Positions 11,386 to 22,147 of a stretch of 64,000 bases of DNA are shown here, one piece after another. Numbering within the stretch: position 1 is the stretch's first letter; the number at the start of each line of letters is the position of its first letter. The translations under genes were made by a program, and so were the position numbers. This DNA is from Dipteris shenzhenensis. Taxonomy: Eukaryota; Polypodiophyta; Polypodiopsida; Gleicheniales. The stretch lies in the NCBI GenBank assembly GCA_047967505.1, contig CM106538.1; one strand, written 5' to 3'. Below the pieces are notes generated by a model. It did no database searches, was not told the origin of the DNA, and saw only the letters and a list, made by a program, of their open reading frames with translations.

Positions 11386-12431
11386 ATTGACTATGTGAGC
11401 AGAAGCCCTCTTTTGCTCCTCAATTCTTTGAGACCGCCTTGGTCCATCTGCTTGCTACTCAATAAACATAGGCATATGGTTATCATGGTCATAGAGCTGC
11501 CTTACCCATCACGACAATGGCTTTTCTAGTGGTGTAACAGTAGGTTGGTGACTTATACCTTCATCATCTAATATTTCCTCCTCCTTTATAACTCTTGGGA
11601 TAGATCCATAGTGAATTACCTCTTCACTTGATGATAAAGTGGAAGAGTTCATCTCTACCTCCACTACATGTGGCTGCTCCTTGAACACCACATCGCGGCT
11701 TACTATGATCTTCTTTGCCTCTTGGTCATACAACTTATAGGCTTTCTTCTCATCACAATAGCCTAGGAAGATACATTTGGTGCTTTTTGGTTGTAGCTTG
11801 TTTCTCTCTTCGTCTGGTACATGTGCATTGCATTCACACCCAAACATTCTAAAGTGGGAGATAAATGGCTTTTTACCACTGTAAGCCTCATGTGGTGTTT
11901 TACCTTCGAGTGCCTTTGTATAGCTACGATTAAGGATGTAAAGTGCAATATTGAAAGCCTCAGCCCAAAAGTGGTTTGGCAGTCTAGCACCTTTCAACAT
12001 ACACCTCCCATCTCCACCGTGGTCCGCATTCAATGTTCAACAACCGAATTTTGTTGAGGTGTATGTGGTGTCGTCGTTTGTCACTTGATCCCTTTGCTCT
12101 TGCAAAAATCTCCAAACTATGTAGAAACAAACTCACTACCACCATCCGATCTTATTTTCTTCACTTTTCTCCCTGTTTCATTTTCAAGAAGCTGTAGCCA
12201 TTCTTTAAATTTACCAAAAGCTTGAGTCTTTTTGTGAAGAAAGTACACCCACATCTTCCTACTATAGTCATCAACAATCAATAAAAAATAGTAAGATCCC
12301 CCCAAGGCTTGTGTAGGCATCTTACCACACAAGTCAACATGCACCAACTCTAGAAGAGTGTTTGCTCTATTCTTGCTTTCGTGTGGGAATTCCTTTCTCT
12401 GTTGCTTGCCCATCATGTAAGCTTTACACGG
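11386..12431 (-). pseudogene. Element C pol: integrase
   Basis: Pieces 12416-12117 and 12033-11509. The first holds KQQRKEFPHESKNRANTLLE, LVHVDLCGKMP with the first catalytic Asp, IVDDYSRKMWVYFL and IRSDGGSEF with the second. The stretch between is frameshifted but still shows TPHTPQQNSVVEH, with the catalytic Glu. The second contains LPNHFWAEAFNIALYILNRS, HEAYSGKKPFISHFRMFGCE and the linker SRDVVFKEQ. Stops at 12117 and 12432 and at least one shift inactivate it. Confidence 0.85.
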
Positions 12432-13297
12432 TTATTTGATTTCTATGACTGCAGGTAAGTGAGCAACCATACCTTGCTTTTGCATCTCCTTCAGCACTCC
12501 AAATCCGATGTGGCCGAATCTTTCATGCCAAAGTCTGCTTATGCCCACTCCAACAGTGGCTATAAGAGCACTTAGCTCATATAGGTTGTTCCTCCTTACT
12601 CCTGTGCCAAGAAGATTTCCTACACTATCCAAAATTTTTGCTCCTATCTTGTTGAACCTCACCTCATGGTGAAGGTCAGTTATGGAAGCAACTGATAGCA
12701 AATTTATCTTGATTTGTGGAACATATAGCACATTAGATAGTTTCCTAACATCTCCATTCATAAAAACAAATGAAACCGTACCTGTATCCTCAATAGGGCA
12801 TTTTGCGTTTTTACTAACCATCATGGTGATGGGTTCTTGTAGAGGCTGCATGGAACAATGTAGACCCTTCTTGCAGGTCATGTGACAGGAGGCACCACTA
12901 TCCAACACCCATGAACTAGTGGTTGAAGCTTCTTGAATTGAGGAACACTCTTCCTCAATGGCCAGATATAGATCCAACTCTGCTTCCGCTGTGTTAGCTA
13001 TCTCTTTCCCCTTATTTGTCTTCTTCAAGATACCATTCTTTTCATCTGCTTTCTTGACCGGGAAATCTGCAATCATATGGCCCTTCTTTTTGCAGTAGAA
13101 GCATTCTCCCTGAAACTTCTTCTTGCCGCCCTTCTTCTTTTTGTCACCACTAGTAGAGGACTCACCTTTGGTGAAGGAACCACAAGGCCTTTCATAGTGG
13201 TAGAGAAAGCAGCATCCCCATTGCCGCGTCCATCTCGAGCTATAAGCCTCAATTTCTCCTCCATAAGTAAAGCACGGAACTTCTCAAATGACAATGA
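12432..13297 (-). pseudogene. Element C gag C-terminus, protease and pre-integrase
   Basis: Directly left of the element B insertion the gag frame reads SFEKFRALLMEEKLRL. After a shift it gives a basic stretch and a zinc knuckle CFYCKKKGHMIADF near 13065-13110. The fourth ligand is Phe instead of Cys. Protease follows at SSWVLDSGASCHMTCKKG with D-S-G intact. Pre-integrase shows LWHERFGHIGFGVLKEMQKQ. The frame ends at TAA 12432-12434. Gag N-terminus lies at 18827-19441, on the other side of element B. Confidence 0.85.
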
Positions 13298-13649
13298 TGT
13301 GAAGATAGTGGGAGAGAGGGAAGGAGTTTCACTTACGGCTTTCTCACATGCACAATGGGGGAATACACACAAAGGTGGAGGCTGAAAACAGTTTTCCTCT
13401 TCTTAGTTGTGTAAGCCAAAAGAACTCTAGTACAAAGAAATAGAAGAACCCTATATGTGGGTCTCAAACCAAACTCAACTAACTAAGGTGGCATATTAAC
13501 TGAGCCACAAACTAGAGTAGATAAGGATAGCTGTCATCCAGCTATTATTCATGGGCGGTGTACCAACCGCATCTCCAGCTAACAAGTCGGTGACATAAAT
13601 GCACAATGGTCACCCTGGCATATTGCGAGTGGAGCTCGATATCTCAACA
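13298..13649 (-). repeat. Element B downstream (3') LTR
   Basis: 352 bp, starting TGTTGAGATATCGAGCTCC on the element strand. The polyprotein stop (TGA) lies inside it at 13610-13612. The purine tract is the complement of ctccccctc at 13650-13658. Confidence 0.93.
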
Positions 13650-15508
13650 CTCCCCCTCGAGCTCAATCCCAATTCTTGCACACCAAGCAAGTGTCTGAAC
13701 TTGCGACGCTTCTCTGCACCCAATGCTTTCATGAATATGTCAGCTACCTGATCCTCTGTGCTGACATAAACTAGATCAATAAGACCTAGTAAAACCTTCT
13801 CCCGCACATAGTGATAATGCACCTCAATGTGCTTTGTTCTAGCATGATAAACTGGGTTATTTGCCAAGTGTATGCTGCTCATGTTGTCACAATAAATGAC
13901 AACTGGCCCATCTGTAGACTGATGCATATCATAGAGTAGCTTATGCAACCAAGCTACCTCACATGCAGCCATTGCTGCACCCCTGTACTCAGCCTCTGTG
14001 CTCGACAAGGCAACTGTAGGCTGCTTCTTGCTGCTCCAAGTGACTGTAGCACTCCCAAAAGAGAACACATATCCACTGGTAGATCGTCTATCAGAAATAC
14101 TACTAGCCCAATCAGCATCAGTGTATCCATGCAACTGTATCTGAACCCCAGCCTCATAAAATAGTCCATACTACAATGTGGACTTCACATACCTGAGTAT
14201 GCGTCTAGCTGCATCCAAATGTGGTTTCCTTGGAGCCTGCATAAACTGACTTACCAATCCAACAGCATAGCTTAGATCTGGCCTGGTAATAGTCATATAA
14301 ATCAAACTTCCTACTATGCGTTTGTACATAGTAGGGTCTTCCAAAAGCTCACCTGCATCTGTGCTCAGCTTCACATTTTGCTCCAAAGGAACTGAAATAG
14401 GCTTATAGCCTGTCATCCCATATTTGGATAGCATGTCCAATCCATACTGCCTCTGCAAAAGCTGTATCCTACTTGGTGATCTAATCACCTCAATGCCCAA
14501 GAAATAACGCAGCTCTCCCAAATCTTTCATCTCAAACTTCTGCCTCAATAGCACTTTCACATGAAGGATATGTTCATCACTATCACCTATGATGATCAAA
14601 TCATCAACATAAATGACAAGCAGCATAATACCTTTCTTTGTTTTTCTCACATAGAGTGAGAAATATGCCTTGGAAATCTGAAAGCCAATAGTGACAAGAT
14701 ACTGTCCTATCTTGTCAGACCATGCTCTAGGTGCTTGCTTCAAGCCATACAAGGCTTTCTTCAACCTGCAAACAAACTCAGGATGAAGATCATGAACATA
14801 ACCTGGTGGCTGCTCCATAAAGACCTCTTCTTGCAAATCACCATGCAAGAAGGCATTCTTTACATCCATCTGATGTAAAGACCATCCCTTTGATGCAGCT
14901 ATAGCAATGGCTGCTCTTACGGTTGCCATTCTTGCAACCGGGCTGAAAGTTTCTTCATAATCAATGCCATATGTTTGTGCATACCCCTTGACAACTAATC
15001 TTGCCTTGGATCTATTCACAGAACCATCTGCATTGTGCTTGATCTTATAAACCCACTTACAGCCAATTGCATTCTTGTCTTTAGGTAAAGGCACCAATTC
15101 CCATGTAGCATTTGCTTTCAAGGCATCCATTTCTTCATCCATGGCTTTCTCCCATTTTTCATTTCCCATGGCTTGCTCAAAAGAAGTGGGTTCTGGTTCC
15201 TGTATCACTTTGACCATATAGGCATAGTGAATGGCTGTAAATCCATCATATTTTAGCCTATCCACAGGATACCTAACCCTGTTAGACCTGCGCAAAATAG
15301 GCTCACTTCTAGGTGCTCTCAAAACATCCCTGGTCTTCCTTACTCCAGGTGTAACAATAGAAGGAATACCCAACTCATCATCAATGCTCTGTTCTGAGCC
15401 ACTGGATTCACCATCCACATAAGAGTGACCTGCATTCACATCAAACATGGGCTGATCTACCTTCTCTTTTCCTTTTCGTGATACCTTCATACCACTCTCT
15501 GCATTGCT
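13610..15508 (-). pseudogene. Element B pol: RT and RNase H
   Basis: Open segments 15490-14171 and 14134-13610 lie in one frame, split by TAG at 14171-14173 (Gln in STLQYGLF in relatives). RT motifs: [54 protein letters not shown] with YVDD near 14600-14611, and KDLGELRYFLGIEVIRSPS. RNase H: GYTDADWASSISDRRSTSGY, KKQPTVALSSTEAEY, HARTKHIEVHYHYVREK. The tail QELGLSSRGSVEISSS enters the LTR. Everything needed for reverse transcription is recognisable apart from the single nonsense codon. Confidence 0.9.
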
Positions 15509-17032
15509 TTAAGGAAATTCTCCTGATCTCAATCTGCCTGTCCATGGCGAAGTATGTGAACCACTGCTAGACAACACTGCAGGTCCACTGATATTTTGTG
15601 ACTGCTGCTGTGAATTCTGTGCAGCATTACCATTTTGTGCATCTACATCAATCATCACATTTACTGGTTTATACCAGCTGCTCATCTCATCAAAAACAAC
15701 ATCTCTGCTCACTGTGAACTTACGTGTAGAAGGGTTATGGCATCTATACCCTTTCTGCTGCAGAGAATAACCAATAAAGATGCACTTCTCAGCTTTTGGA
15801 TCCAACTTGGACCTCAACTCATCTGGCACATGGACATAGGCAATGCAACCAAAAATTTTCAAATGAGAAATGTCTGGTTTTCTACCAGTATACATCTCCT
15901 CTGGCATCATGCCATGTATTGCTATAGTGGGAGTCCTGTTCATTATATAAACTGTTGTAGCAATTGCTTCAGCCCAATAATAATCTGGTAGATCTCTTTC
16001 ATTTAGCATGGCCCGAGATACCTCTCCGATATGCCTGTTTTTCCTTTCTGCAATTCCATTTTGCTGTGCGGTATGACTGCATGAATATTGCTGCTTTATA
16101 CCATGTTCCTGCAAGAACCTTGCAAACTCATTTGAGAGGTACTCTCCCCCTCCATCTGACCTTAGGCATTTTATTTGCAGGCCTGTTTCCTTTTCAACCA
16201 TAGCTTTAAAAGCTTTGAAGTGCGCAAACACTTCACTTTTCTTTTTCATAAAATACACCCAAAGTTTTCTGCTGAAGTCATCAATAAATGTGACAAAATA
16301 GTGACAGCCTCTAACAGATGTAGCTTTAGTAGTCCACACATCAGAGTGGATTAATTCCAATGGCTTTTTACTCTCTTGAACATGCCTAGGAAAAGGTTTC
16401 CTTGCCTGTTTCCCAAATTGACAGGCTTCACAAACCTTGTGCATTTCTGCAACCTTGAATTTAGGCAATCCTACAACAATATTTTGGGCTTGCATTGATT
16501 TAAGTCGCTGTATATTAACATGACCAATGCGTTTGTGCCAGATATCAATATCTACAACTACACCGGTCCCATGTTCAAACATTGCTGCACTCAATTCAGG
16601 CATGTCCGCATCCAACGTAAACATCCTGCCCTTCTTCTTTCCTTTTGCTATCAAGCGACCGTTATTTTTCATATCCTCAACAAAGCATCCATGAGGATTA
16701 AATCTGACTTGCAAGCCCTGCTCAACCATTTGACCAATAGAAACCAGGTTCTTGGTGATGTTTGGGACATGAAATACATCAGATAGGTATTTCTTTTTCC
16801 CATCCTGCATAGACAAAGGAATTTTACCAATCTGCACAATAGGATGTGCAGTATCATCACCAGTCTCCACAAATCTTGGCATTTTCCTTGCATCCTGCAT
16901 CCATTCTGCATGACCTGTCATGTGGTTTGACGCACCTGAGTCAACATACCACACATCATTTCGTTCTTCTGCACTTGTCACAGAATTGGTCATATGCTGC
17001 ACCATAAATAGATGCTCATTTCTGTCATCACC
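15509..17032 (-). pseudogene. Element B protease and integrase
   Basis: The longest open piece of this element is 17005-15509. It has protease WYVDSGASNHMTGHAEW, then the pre-integrase [18 protein letters not shown] and VCEACQFGKQ. Integrase core motifs are [74 protein letters not shown] and [13 protein letters not shown], so the D-D-E residues are present. The Ser- and Gln-rich linker ends at TAA 15509-15511, where copy E has CAA. Upstream the frame is closed by TAG 17033-17035. Confidence 0.92.
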
Positions 17033-17974
17033 CTATCTACTGGAAGATGCATAATTGCCTTGCTGCAATTTTCCATTCATAATGTCATTCTGCTTTTTGT
17101 AGCAGTCTTTAGCCATATGTCCCATTTTTCCACAATAGTAGCATTCAACATTGCTATTTGCATTTTGGCCTCTCTGCCATCCACCATGGCCTCTTTGGCT
17201 CCCCCTGCCTCTAGAGTTACCACGTCCTCCTGCATAGGACTGGTTTTCTTGAGTTTGCTGCATATTCTGATTTCTACCACGGCCTGCAAGTCGGCCTCCT
17301 CTACCTCTACCTCTGCCTCTACCTCTTCAAGCATTTGAGTAGAAGATAGTTTCTTTTGAAGTTCCGCTTGAAGAAGATGCACCCCCATTTCTCTGCTCTT
17401 CAGAAATTAGAAGAGCAAACAACTCTTCAAAATCAGGAAATTTTTCACGGACGGCAATGGATGTCTAGAACTGTGCATAGTCCTTTCCTAGACCATTCAA
17501 GGTCATAGAAACTAGATCATCATCTTCCACTGCCGACCCAATGGAAGCAAGTGCATCTGCAATTTTCTTCACCTTCATGTGGTAGTCATTTATGCTCAAA
17601 TTTTCTCTCTGCACATTGTGCAACTCCTGTTTGAGCTGCATTTTCTTGGCTTGTGTATTTGTGCTGTACATTTTTGCCAAAGTGCCCCATGCCTCCTTTG
17701 GCGTACTTGCATCTTGAATATGCACAATCATAGAGTCTGAAATACTGATAGACAGCCAATACATAACTTTTCTGGCTCTCTCATGCCATCCTTTAAATGC
17801 CTGCAATTCCTGTTGATTGGGAACATTAGGAAGAACTGGTTCTTCTTCATATCCTGTAATGAACTCCCAATAGCCTTTTCCCATAAGGAAATTCGTCATT
17901 CTAAACTTCCATGCCTAGAAGTTGTTCTTGTCAAGCTTTTCAGTGACAATCTGTGAAAGAGAATCAGACGCCAT
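17033..17974 (-). pseudogene. Element B gag
   Basis: Start at ATG 17974 (MASDSLSQIVTEKLDKNNF). Nonsense codons are TAG 17915-17917 (in NNF-stop-AW), TAG 17465-17467 and TGA 17327-17329. Gag blocks: WKFRMTNFLMGKGYWEFITG, WHERARKVMYWLSISISDSM, TPKEAWGTLAKMYSTNTQAK. A Gly/Arg-rich linker and the zinc knuckle CYYCGKMGHMAKDC near 17105-17150 follow. The first TAG is at the same codon as one in element E, while F retains CAG there. Confidence 0.9.
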
Positions 17975-18458
17975 TATAGAACACTGCAAAATATTCTGTC
18001 ACTGCGAAAAACACAGCTTTTGCATCACACAGGCAGATCTGCAAAACTGACGAATGTGGTATTTGACCACACAGTCACTTCCTAGTGACGATTTTCATCA
18101 ACGGGCAACAAGCATAATTCTGCAACTCCCAATATCTCTGCACATAGGCATACGATGCAATTTCTGCGGCAACTTTTCATCGACCAGCCGAGCAGTGGTC
18201 GCACAGCAAAAACAGGGCCTTTTTCTGAGTGCTTGTGAAGAACTTCCACCTTCAAAACGGGCCCCAAAATGGCCTCGCATATACTACGCTCTCGCCAGAC
18301 CACGAAGGTGTCTCAATCTGAGACAGTGCACTCTTGCACTTCTAGCTGTGCTACTTGTAGAGATTTGCTCCCAAACTCGAAATAGGAAAGCAACACTGGT
18401 CCTCTTACCAGGACACCATGAACTTGGTTTGCTTTCTTGAGCTCCTTACCACGAACAA

Positions 18459-18471
18459 GGCTCTGATACCA
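18459..18471 (-). other. Element B primer-binding site (initiator Met tRNA)
   Basis: Element-strand TGGTATCAGAGCC follows the upstream LTR without a gap, as in elements A, C, E and J. Confidence 0.92.
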
Positions 18472-18826
18472 TGTGAAGATAGTGGGAGAGAGGGAAGGAG
18501 TCTCACTTGCGGCTTTCTCACATGCACAATGGGGGAATACACACAAAGGTGGAGGCTGAAAACAGTTTTCCTCTTCTTAGTTGTGTAAGCCAAAAGAACT
18601 CTAGTACAAAGAAATAGAAGAACCCTATATGTGGGTCTCAAACCAAACTCAACTAACTAAGGTGGCATACTAACTGAGCCACAAACTAGAGTAGAGAAGG
18701 ATAGCTATCATCCAGCTATTATTCATGGGCGGTGTACCAACCGCATCTCCAGCTAACAAGTCGGTGACATAAATGCACAATGGTCACCCTGGCATATCGC
18801 GAGTGGTGGAGCTCGATATCTCAACA
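18472..18826 (-). repeat. Element B upstream (5') LTR
   Basis: 355 bp. It is longer than its partner because of a 3-bp duplication (GTGGTGG for GTGG) near the element-strand start. Followed by the TSD-like AATGG at 18827-18831. Confidence 0.93.
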
Positions 18827-19441
18827 AATGGTTGGGGTCTCACCTGAGTGTTAAGCGCTGTTACCAGTCCATCAAACCTTGGTAAATGTATCTGAAGACA
18901 CCACCGAGCTATCTCTTCGCTAGTCTTTTGTATCCCAGCACCAGCCATCTGGTCACGTAGATTTTTGATTCGGGTTATGAACACCTCTGATGTCTCTCCT
19001 TCATTAAACTTCTTAGCTGTGAGCTGATTCTCCAAGTTTTGGATCCTTCTGATTCTACGTCTCATACTGACTCTTCAATATGTTCTAGGCCACAATTGCC
19101 TTATATGTATGCTGAATCAAGGTCAAAACACTATCAGTAGTACTTGTAACTAGGGCACATAGAGCATCTACGTTTCCAAGCTCGTAGAAGGTCGGCATTA
19201 GGAGGTATCATACTCCCCGGATTTGCTAGGTTGGGGGTTCCTTGTGGTTCTGGGTTAGTCCCTTGTACTGTCTCCAGAAGCTCATATGAATCTAGAATAG
19301 TAGCAATTTTAAACTTCCACAGAGTGTAGTTCATACCATCTAGCTTGCCTTCAGTGAAGACTGGTGGGCAAAACCTCAACGCCTGGATTGTTGGTGTAGT
19401 AGGAGCTGCTGAACTCGAGCCACTTCCTATTGCCATCACTT
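18827..19441 (-). pseudogene. Element C gag N-terminus, separated from the rest by element B
   Basis: Starts near 19439 with MAIGSGSSSAAPTTPTIQAL, then VFTEGKLDGMNYTLWKFKIA, typical of a copia gag core. A shift and stop occur near 19134-19200. The second part, about 19065-18827, reads LENQLTAKKFNEGETSEVFI and RWCLQIHLPRFDGLVTALNT. It stops matching gag exactly at the element B LTR boundary. Joining across B restores register with SFEKFRALLMEE at 13297. Confidence 0.85.
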
Positions 19442-19497
19442 CGTATGCTGTTGAAGCCCTCGCCTCTCTTCTATTCTTCGATCCTTAGAGCCGCTTG

Positions 19498-19510
19498 GGC
19501 TCTGATACCA
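19498..19510 (-). other. Element C primer-binding site (initiator Met tRNA)
   Basis: Element-strand TGGTATCAGAGCC adjoins the upstream LTR start at 19511. It shows that C and B share a primer although their LTRs are unrelated. Confidence 0.9.
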
Positions 19511-20055
19511 TGTTAAATTACATGGCATAGCGGAAGAGAAACTGAACAAAGAATAGAGAGTACACAGCAAATTGGAGAGGAACAAACTTTTTCTTCAATA
19601 CTGATGTAGTACAAATGATGGCTCTGTCCATCCATGCACTCCCACAGTGGAGCTTGGATGGCAATCTATCAGGTAAGTCAAAACATCGAGTGACTACTTT
19701 CAAGCGAGTCCAAAGTTCGAGCGATGCTTATGAGGAACTTTGTCTAAACCTCTAGGAGCAATAAATTTTTACTAAAAATGGTTGAATCTACATGACACTA
19801 TTATAGATTGTTTTTAATTATTTTTTGTATGATTCTTGGCAACTTACAAAGATTAAACTTACTATTGGATAAATCATAAATCCATGCAAGTCAGCAATCA
19901 TTTAATGAATACCAAAGGGAAAATTCTTGGCAACATACAAAGAGAAAACCTATGATTCAATACATGCAAGTTAGCAATCATTCAATAGATACAAAAGGGG
20001 AAATGTTGCAATGTCTACACCTCAAGGGGATCACTCAGAATTATGTAAGGTAGAC

Positions 20056-20145
20056 ATTGTTTCCATGTATGTAACTCCGTAAAATAAAGAAACCCCTGCA
20101 ATATAAGGTTTCTTTATTTTATGGAGTTACATACATGGAAACAAT
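20056..20145. repeat. Near-perfect 39-bp inverted repeat (hairpin)
   Basis: Left arm 20056-20094, right arm 20107-20145 and a 12-base loop. Arms start ATTGTTTCCATG and pair at 38 of 39 positions. It is too perfect for the age of its surroundings, so it is either a young MITE-like insertion or a conserved foldback. As RNA it would make a long hairpin suitable for small-RNA processing. Confidence 0.9.
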
Positions 20146-20640
20146 AGTCCCACCGATGATATAGAAGATCCTCCTAGAAAAATCCCTCACAAACAACTAT
20201 TTGTAGCTCATTGATTTTTATGCTACCGACATTATTTGATCTATTTTGTACACAAAATGATCACATGAATAAAATGTTTAAACTATGAAACTAATAAATT
20301 ATTGATCACCTTATGACCATGATGATTCTAACTAAATATGGATCACCTTCATATGTCCTTGACCATGTACGCACCTCTAGGATGGAGGGAGGAAACCAAG
20401 GACCTAAACTCTATATGAGAAAAATCTATGGTCGTTAATCAAATATAGAGTTTGATAAGGTCCAGCTCTCATGAAACAAAGATAAGTATAAACTTTCTAA
20501 ATATCTAGAATTTTGACACTTTAACATGATAAATGTATTCATTCATATCATTCCCATCGTTTTTACTACAAACATGACCATATTTGGAGTCTGATTGACC
20601 AAGTTATGGCCCAAATAAAATTGGCAAGAGGAGCCTCCCC

Positions 20641-20664
20641 AGAGGCCGCAATATCGCGGCCTCT
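20641..20664. repeat. GC-rich 24-bp palindrome
   Basis: AGAGGCCGC, a five-base AATAT centre plus C, then GCGGCCTCT. Flanking GAGGAGCC and GGCCCCTCCTC extend the inverted symmetry imperfectly. It stands out in an AT-rich stretch. No function can be assigned. Confidence 0.75.
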
Positions 20665-21500
20665 AGTGAGGCCCCTCCTCCCATTATATTTTTCCTTGAA
20701 ATTGGAAATTACACAAGAAAACACATACTTTGACCCCTTTCTTCCACCCCTCCTTCATTGACCCTTGAAAAACATTGCCAAACATTTTTAGAAATTGTTG
20801 TTTGTCTACTATAAGACAATTGATTACTCAATATATCATAGGTAGGACAACCACCGTAAAAGTAAGCAATGCATGCTACTTTTTGAACATACATCATCAC
20901 ACTAGAATGTCAAAATTTATGAAATTCCTTGCTCAAACCATCATCTCGCTCGAACATAGTCGCTCAAATTCTGGTAATCCTCCGATCTAGACAGATACTA
21001 GGTGAAGAGCTACTAGCTGGAAGATCTGATCTGATCTAAACTAATCTGATACAATGGACTGGGAGGTCACCTCTTTATAGCTATGAGGGCGGTAGTTGGA
21101 TCAATGTAGTCAGTTGAGTCGACCAGTCGACCTAGTCGGTGGAGTCGACCAGTCAAGCTAGTAGCTGGAACCAACTAGTCGTCCATGGAATATTCAAGGA
21201 ATATTTCCTATACTGTCGCCTCGGAGGCTCGCACCCCCAAACCCCCACGAGGGGGGCTGTTGGCCCCCCTCTGACCCCCCAGTTGGGGGACAACTAGCCC
21301 CCAAGCCCCATCAAGAAGAAGGGGCTCCCACATAATCACCTTTCTACCATCAACAGTCTCATTAATAGGCCTCATCTGACATGCAACCATCTAGTATCCC
21401 AGGCTCACACATGGCTTCTCCTCATATGGGGGCCTTACAACTTGAGCACCTTGGACCACTAATGGTTACTAGGAGGGTGGGGCATTGAGCATATCTTACA

Positions 21501-22147
21501 CTACAAGGCCGAGGTAGAGCGCCCAGCAAGAGCCTTGCAAGGCTCACTCAAGTAAACCACTTGGTCATTATCAAGCCATTGTGCCCCCAATATCTTGCTG
21601 AGGATGTTGATTTTTCAAAAGATGAACTAGGCTAACTACTACTATGGCCAGATGCAAGACAACCTCAACACCCACGGGGATGTCATCGGCAACCCCATGT
21701 TATACATGCCAATCCTCTACTACCTCAGAAATTAGCATCCGCCCATCGACTTCAGATTTGCTGAGAAATCCACCATTGGCCCTATGCCGATCGAGTAGGA
21801 AGAGATAGAAACCAAGCCCAAGAGAGTGAGGACAATGCCAAGTGCCACTCCTGTCACACCCAAGTGCAACCAAAACCAAGTTAGCTGCTCAACCAGTATG
21901 AGGAAAGCCAGTTGCATGAATTCGTGCAATGACAACTATGCATGCAATGGCACAACACAAGTTCCACAGCCACTGGATTATAAGCATGGCATCCCAACTC
22001 CGTGATCAATAAGACATAACTCAAGGACGGGTAATAAAATGGATCCGAGAGTATGTTGTCTCTGTACTAACATGGACTTAGGTAGCACAGAATGTGTGTG
22101 TAGGAGAGTAGTGGAAAATCTCCACTTGTACTTGCATAAGGCTCACT
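21501..22147 (+). pseudogene. Unknown decayed ORF, 3' part, right of element C
   Basis: Continues the coding-like frame from 9100: KAEVERPARALQGSLK, then after stops ILLRMLIFQKMN, ANYYYGQMQDNLNTHGDVIG and PPIDFRFAEKSTIGPMPIE. Several TAG and TAA codons interrupt it. The family is not recognised. From about 21900 no coding text is evident, and at about 22148 the sequence joins satellite in reverse orientation. Confidence 0.4.

Larger units (their letters stand above)
13298..18826 (-). mobile_element. Element B: Tnt1-like copia retrotransposon nested in gag of element C
   Basis: A complete 5.5-kb structure: LTRs 13298-13649 and 18472-18826, iMet primer site, purine tract, and one continuous polyprotein frame (17974 to 13610). 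Flanking pentamers AATGA and AATGG are a probable TSD with one change. The LTRs differ at about six bases plus one 3-bp indel. The frame has no frameshift but carries six nonsense codons. It belongs to the same family as E and F. Its insertion date is later than that of C, which it splits. Confidence 0.94.
19669..20984. mobile_element. Unclassified 1.3-kb insertion with ATCTA duplicates and subterminal inverted repeats
   Basis: It is inserted in the element C LTR between duplicates ATCTA (19664-19668 and 20985-20989). The two ends carry an imperfect inverted motif. About 23 bases near 19686-19710 match the complement of bases near 20945-20972 at roughly 18 positions, built on a TCGAGCGA-like core. 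There is no ORF, LTR end or poly(A) tail. It encloses the 39-bp hairpin at 20056-20145 and a GC-rich palindrome at 20641. A non-autonomous DNA transposon is the likeliest class. A Helitron-like reading (TC start, CTGG near the end) was considered but does not fit the duplicate. Confidence 0.6.
9102..21500 (-). mobile_element. Element C: Ty1/copia retrotransposon with two later insertions
   Basis: A minus-strand copia element. Its downstream LTR is 9102-9791; its upstream LTR runs from 19511 to 21500 and is interrupted by 19669-20984. Flanking pentamers are CTCCA (9097-9101) and CTACA (21501-21505), probably one TSD with one mutation. The body holds gag, protease, integrase, RT and RNase H fragments with many stops and frameshifts. 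Element B sits inside gag. Without insertions it would be about 5.5 kb. Family relatives in the window are the truncated copy G (34590-35770) and the solo LTR at 51676. Inactive. Confidence 0.9.
19511..21500 (-). repeat. Element C upstream (5') LTR, split by a 1.3-kb insertion
   Basis: LTR parts are 19511-19668 and 20985-21500. They align end to end with the 9102-9791 LTR once the insertion is removed. Numerous substitutions separate the two LTRs, so C is clearly older than A, B or D. Confidence 0.88.

Noticed and set aside
19669-20984. Helitron
   Set aside because: There is a TC-like start and a CTGG near the end, but the ATCTA target duplicates and the extra bases after CTGG do not fit Helitron insertion.
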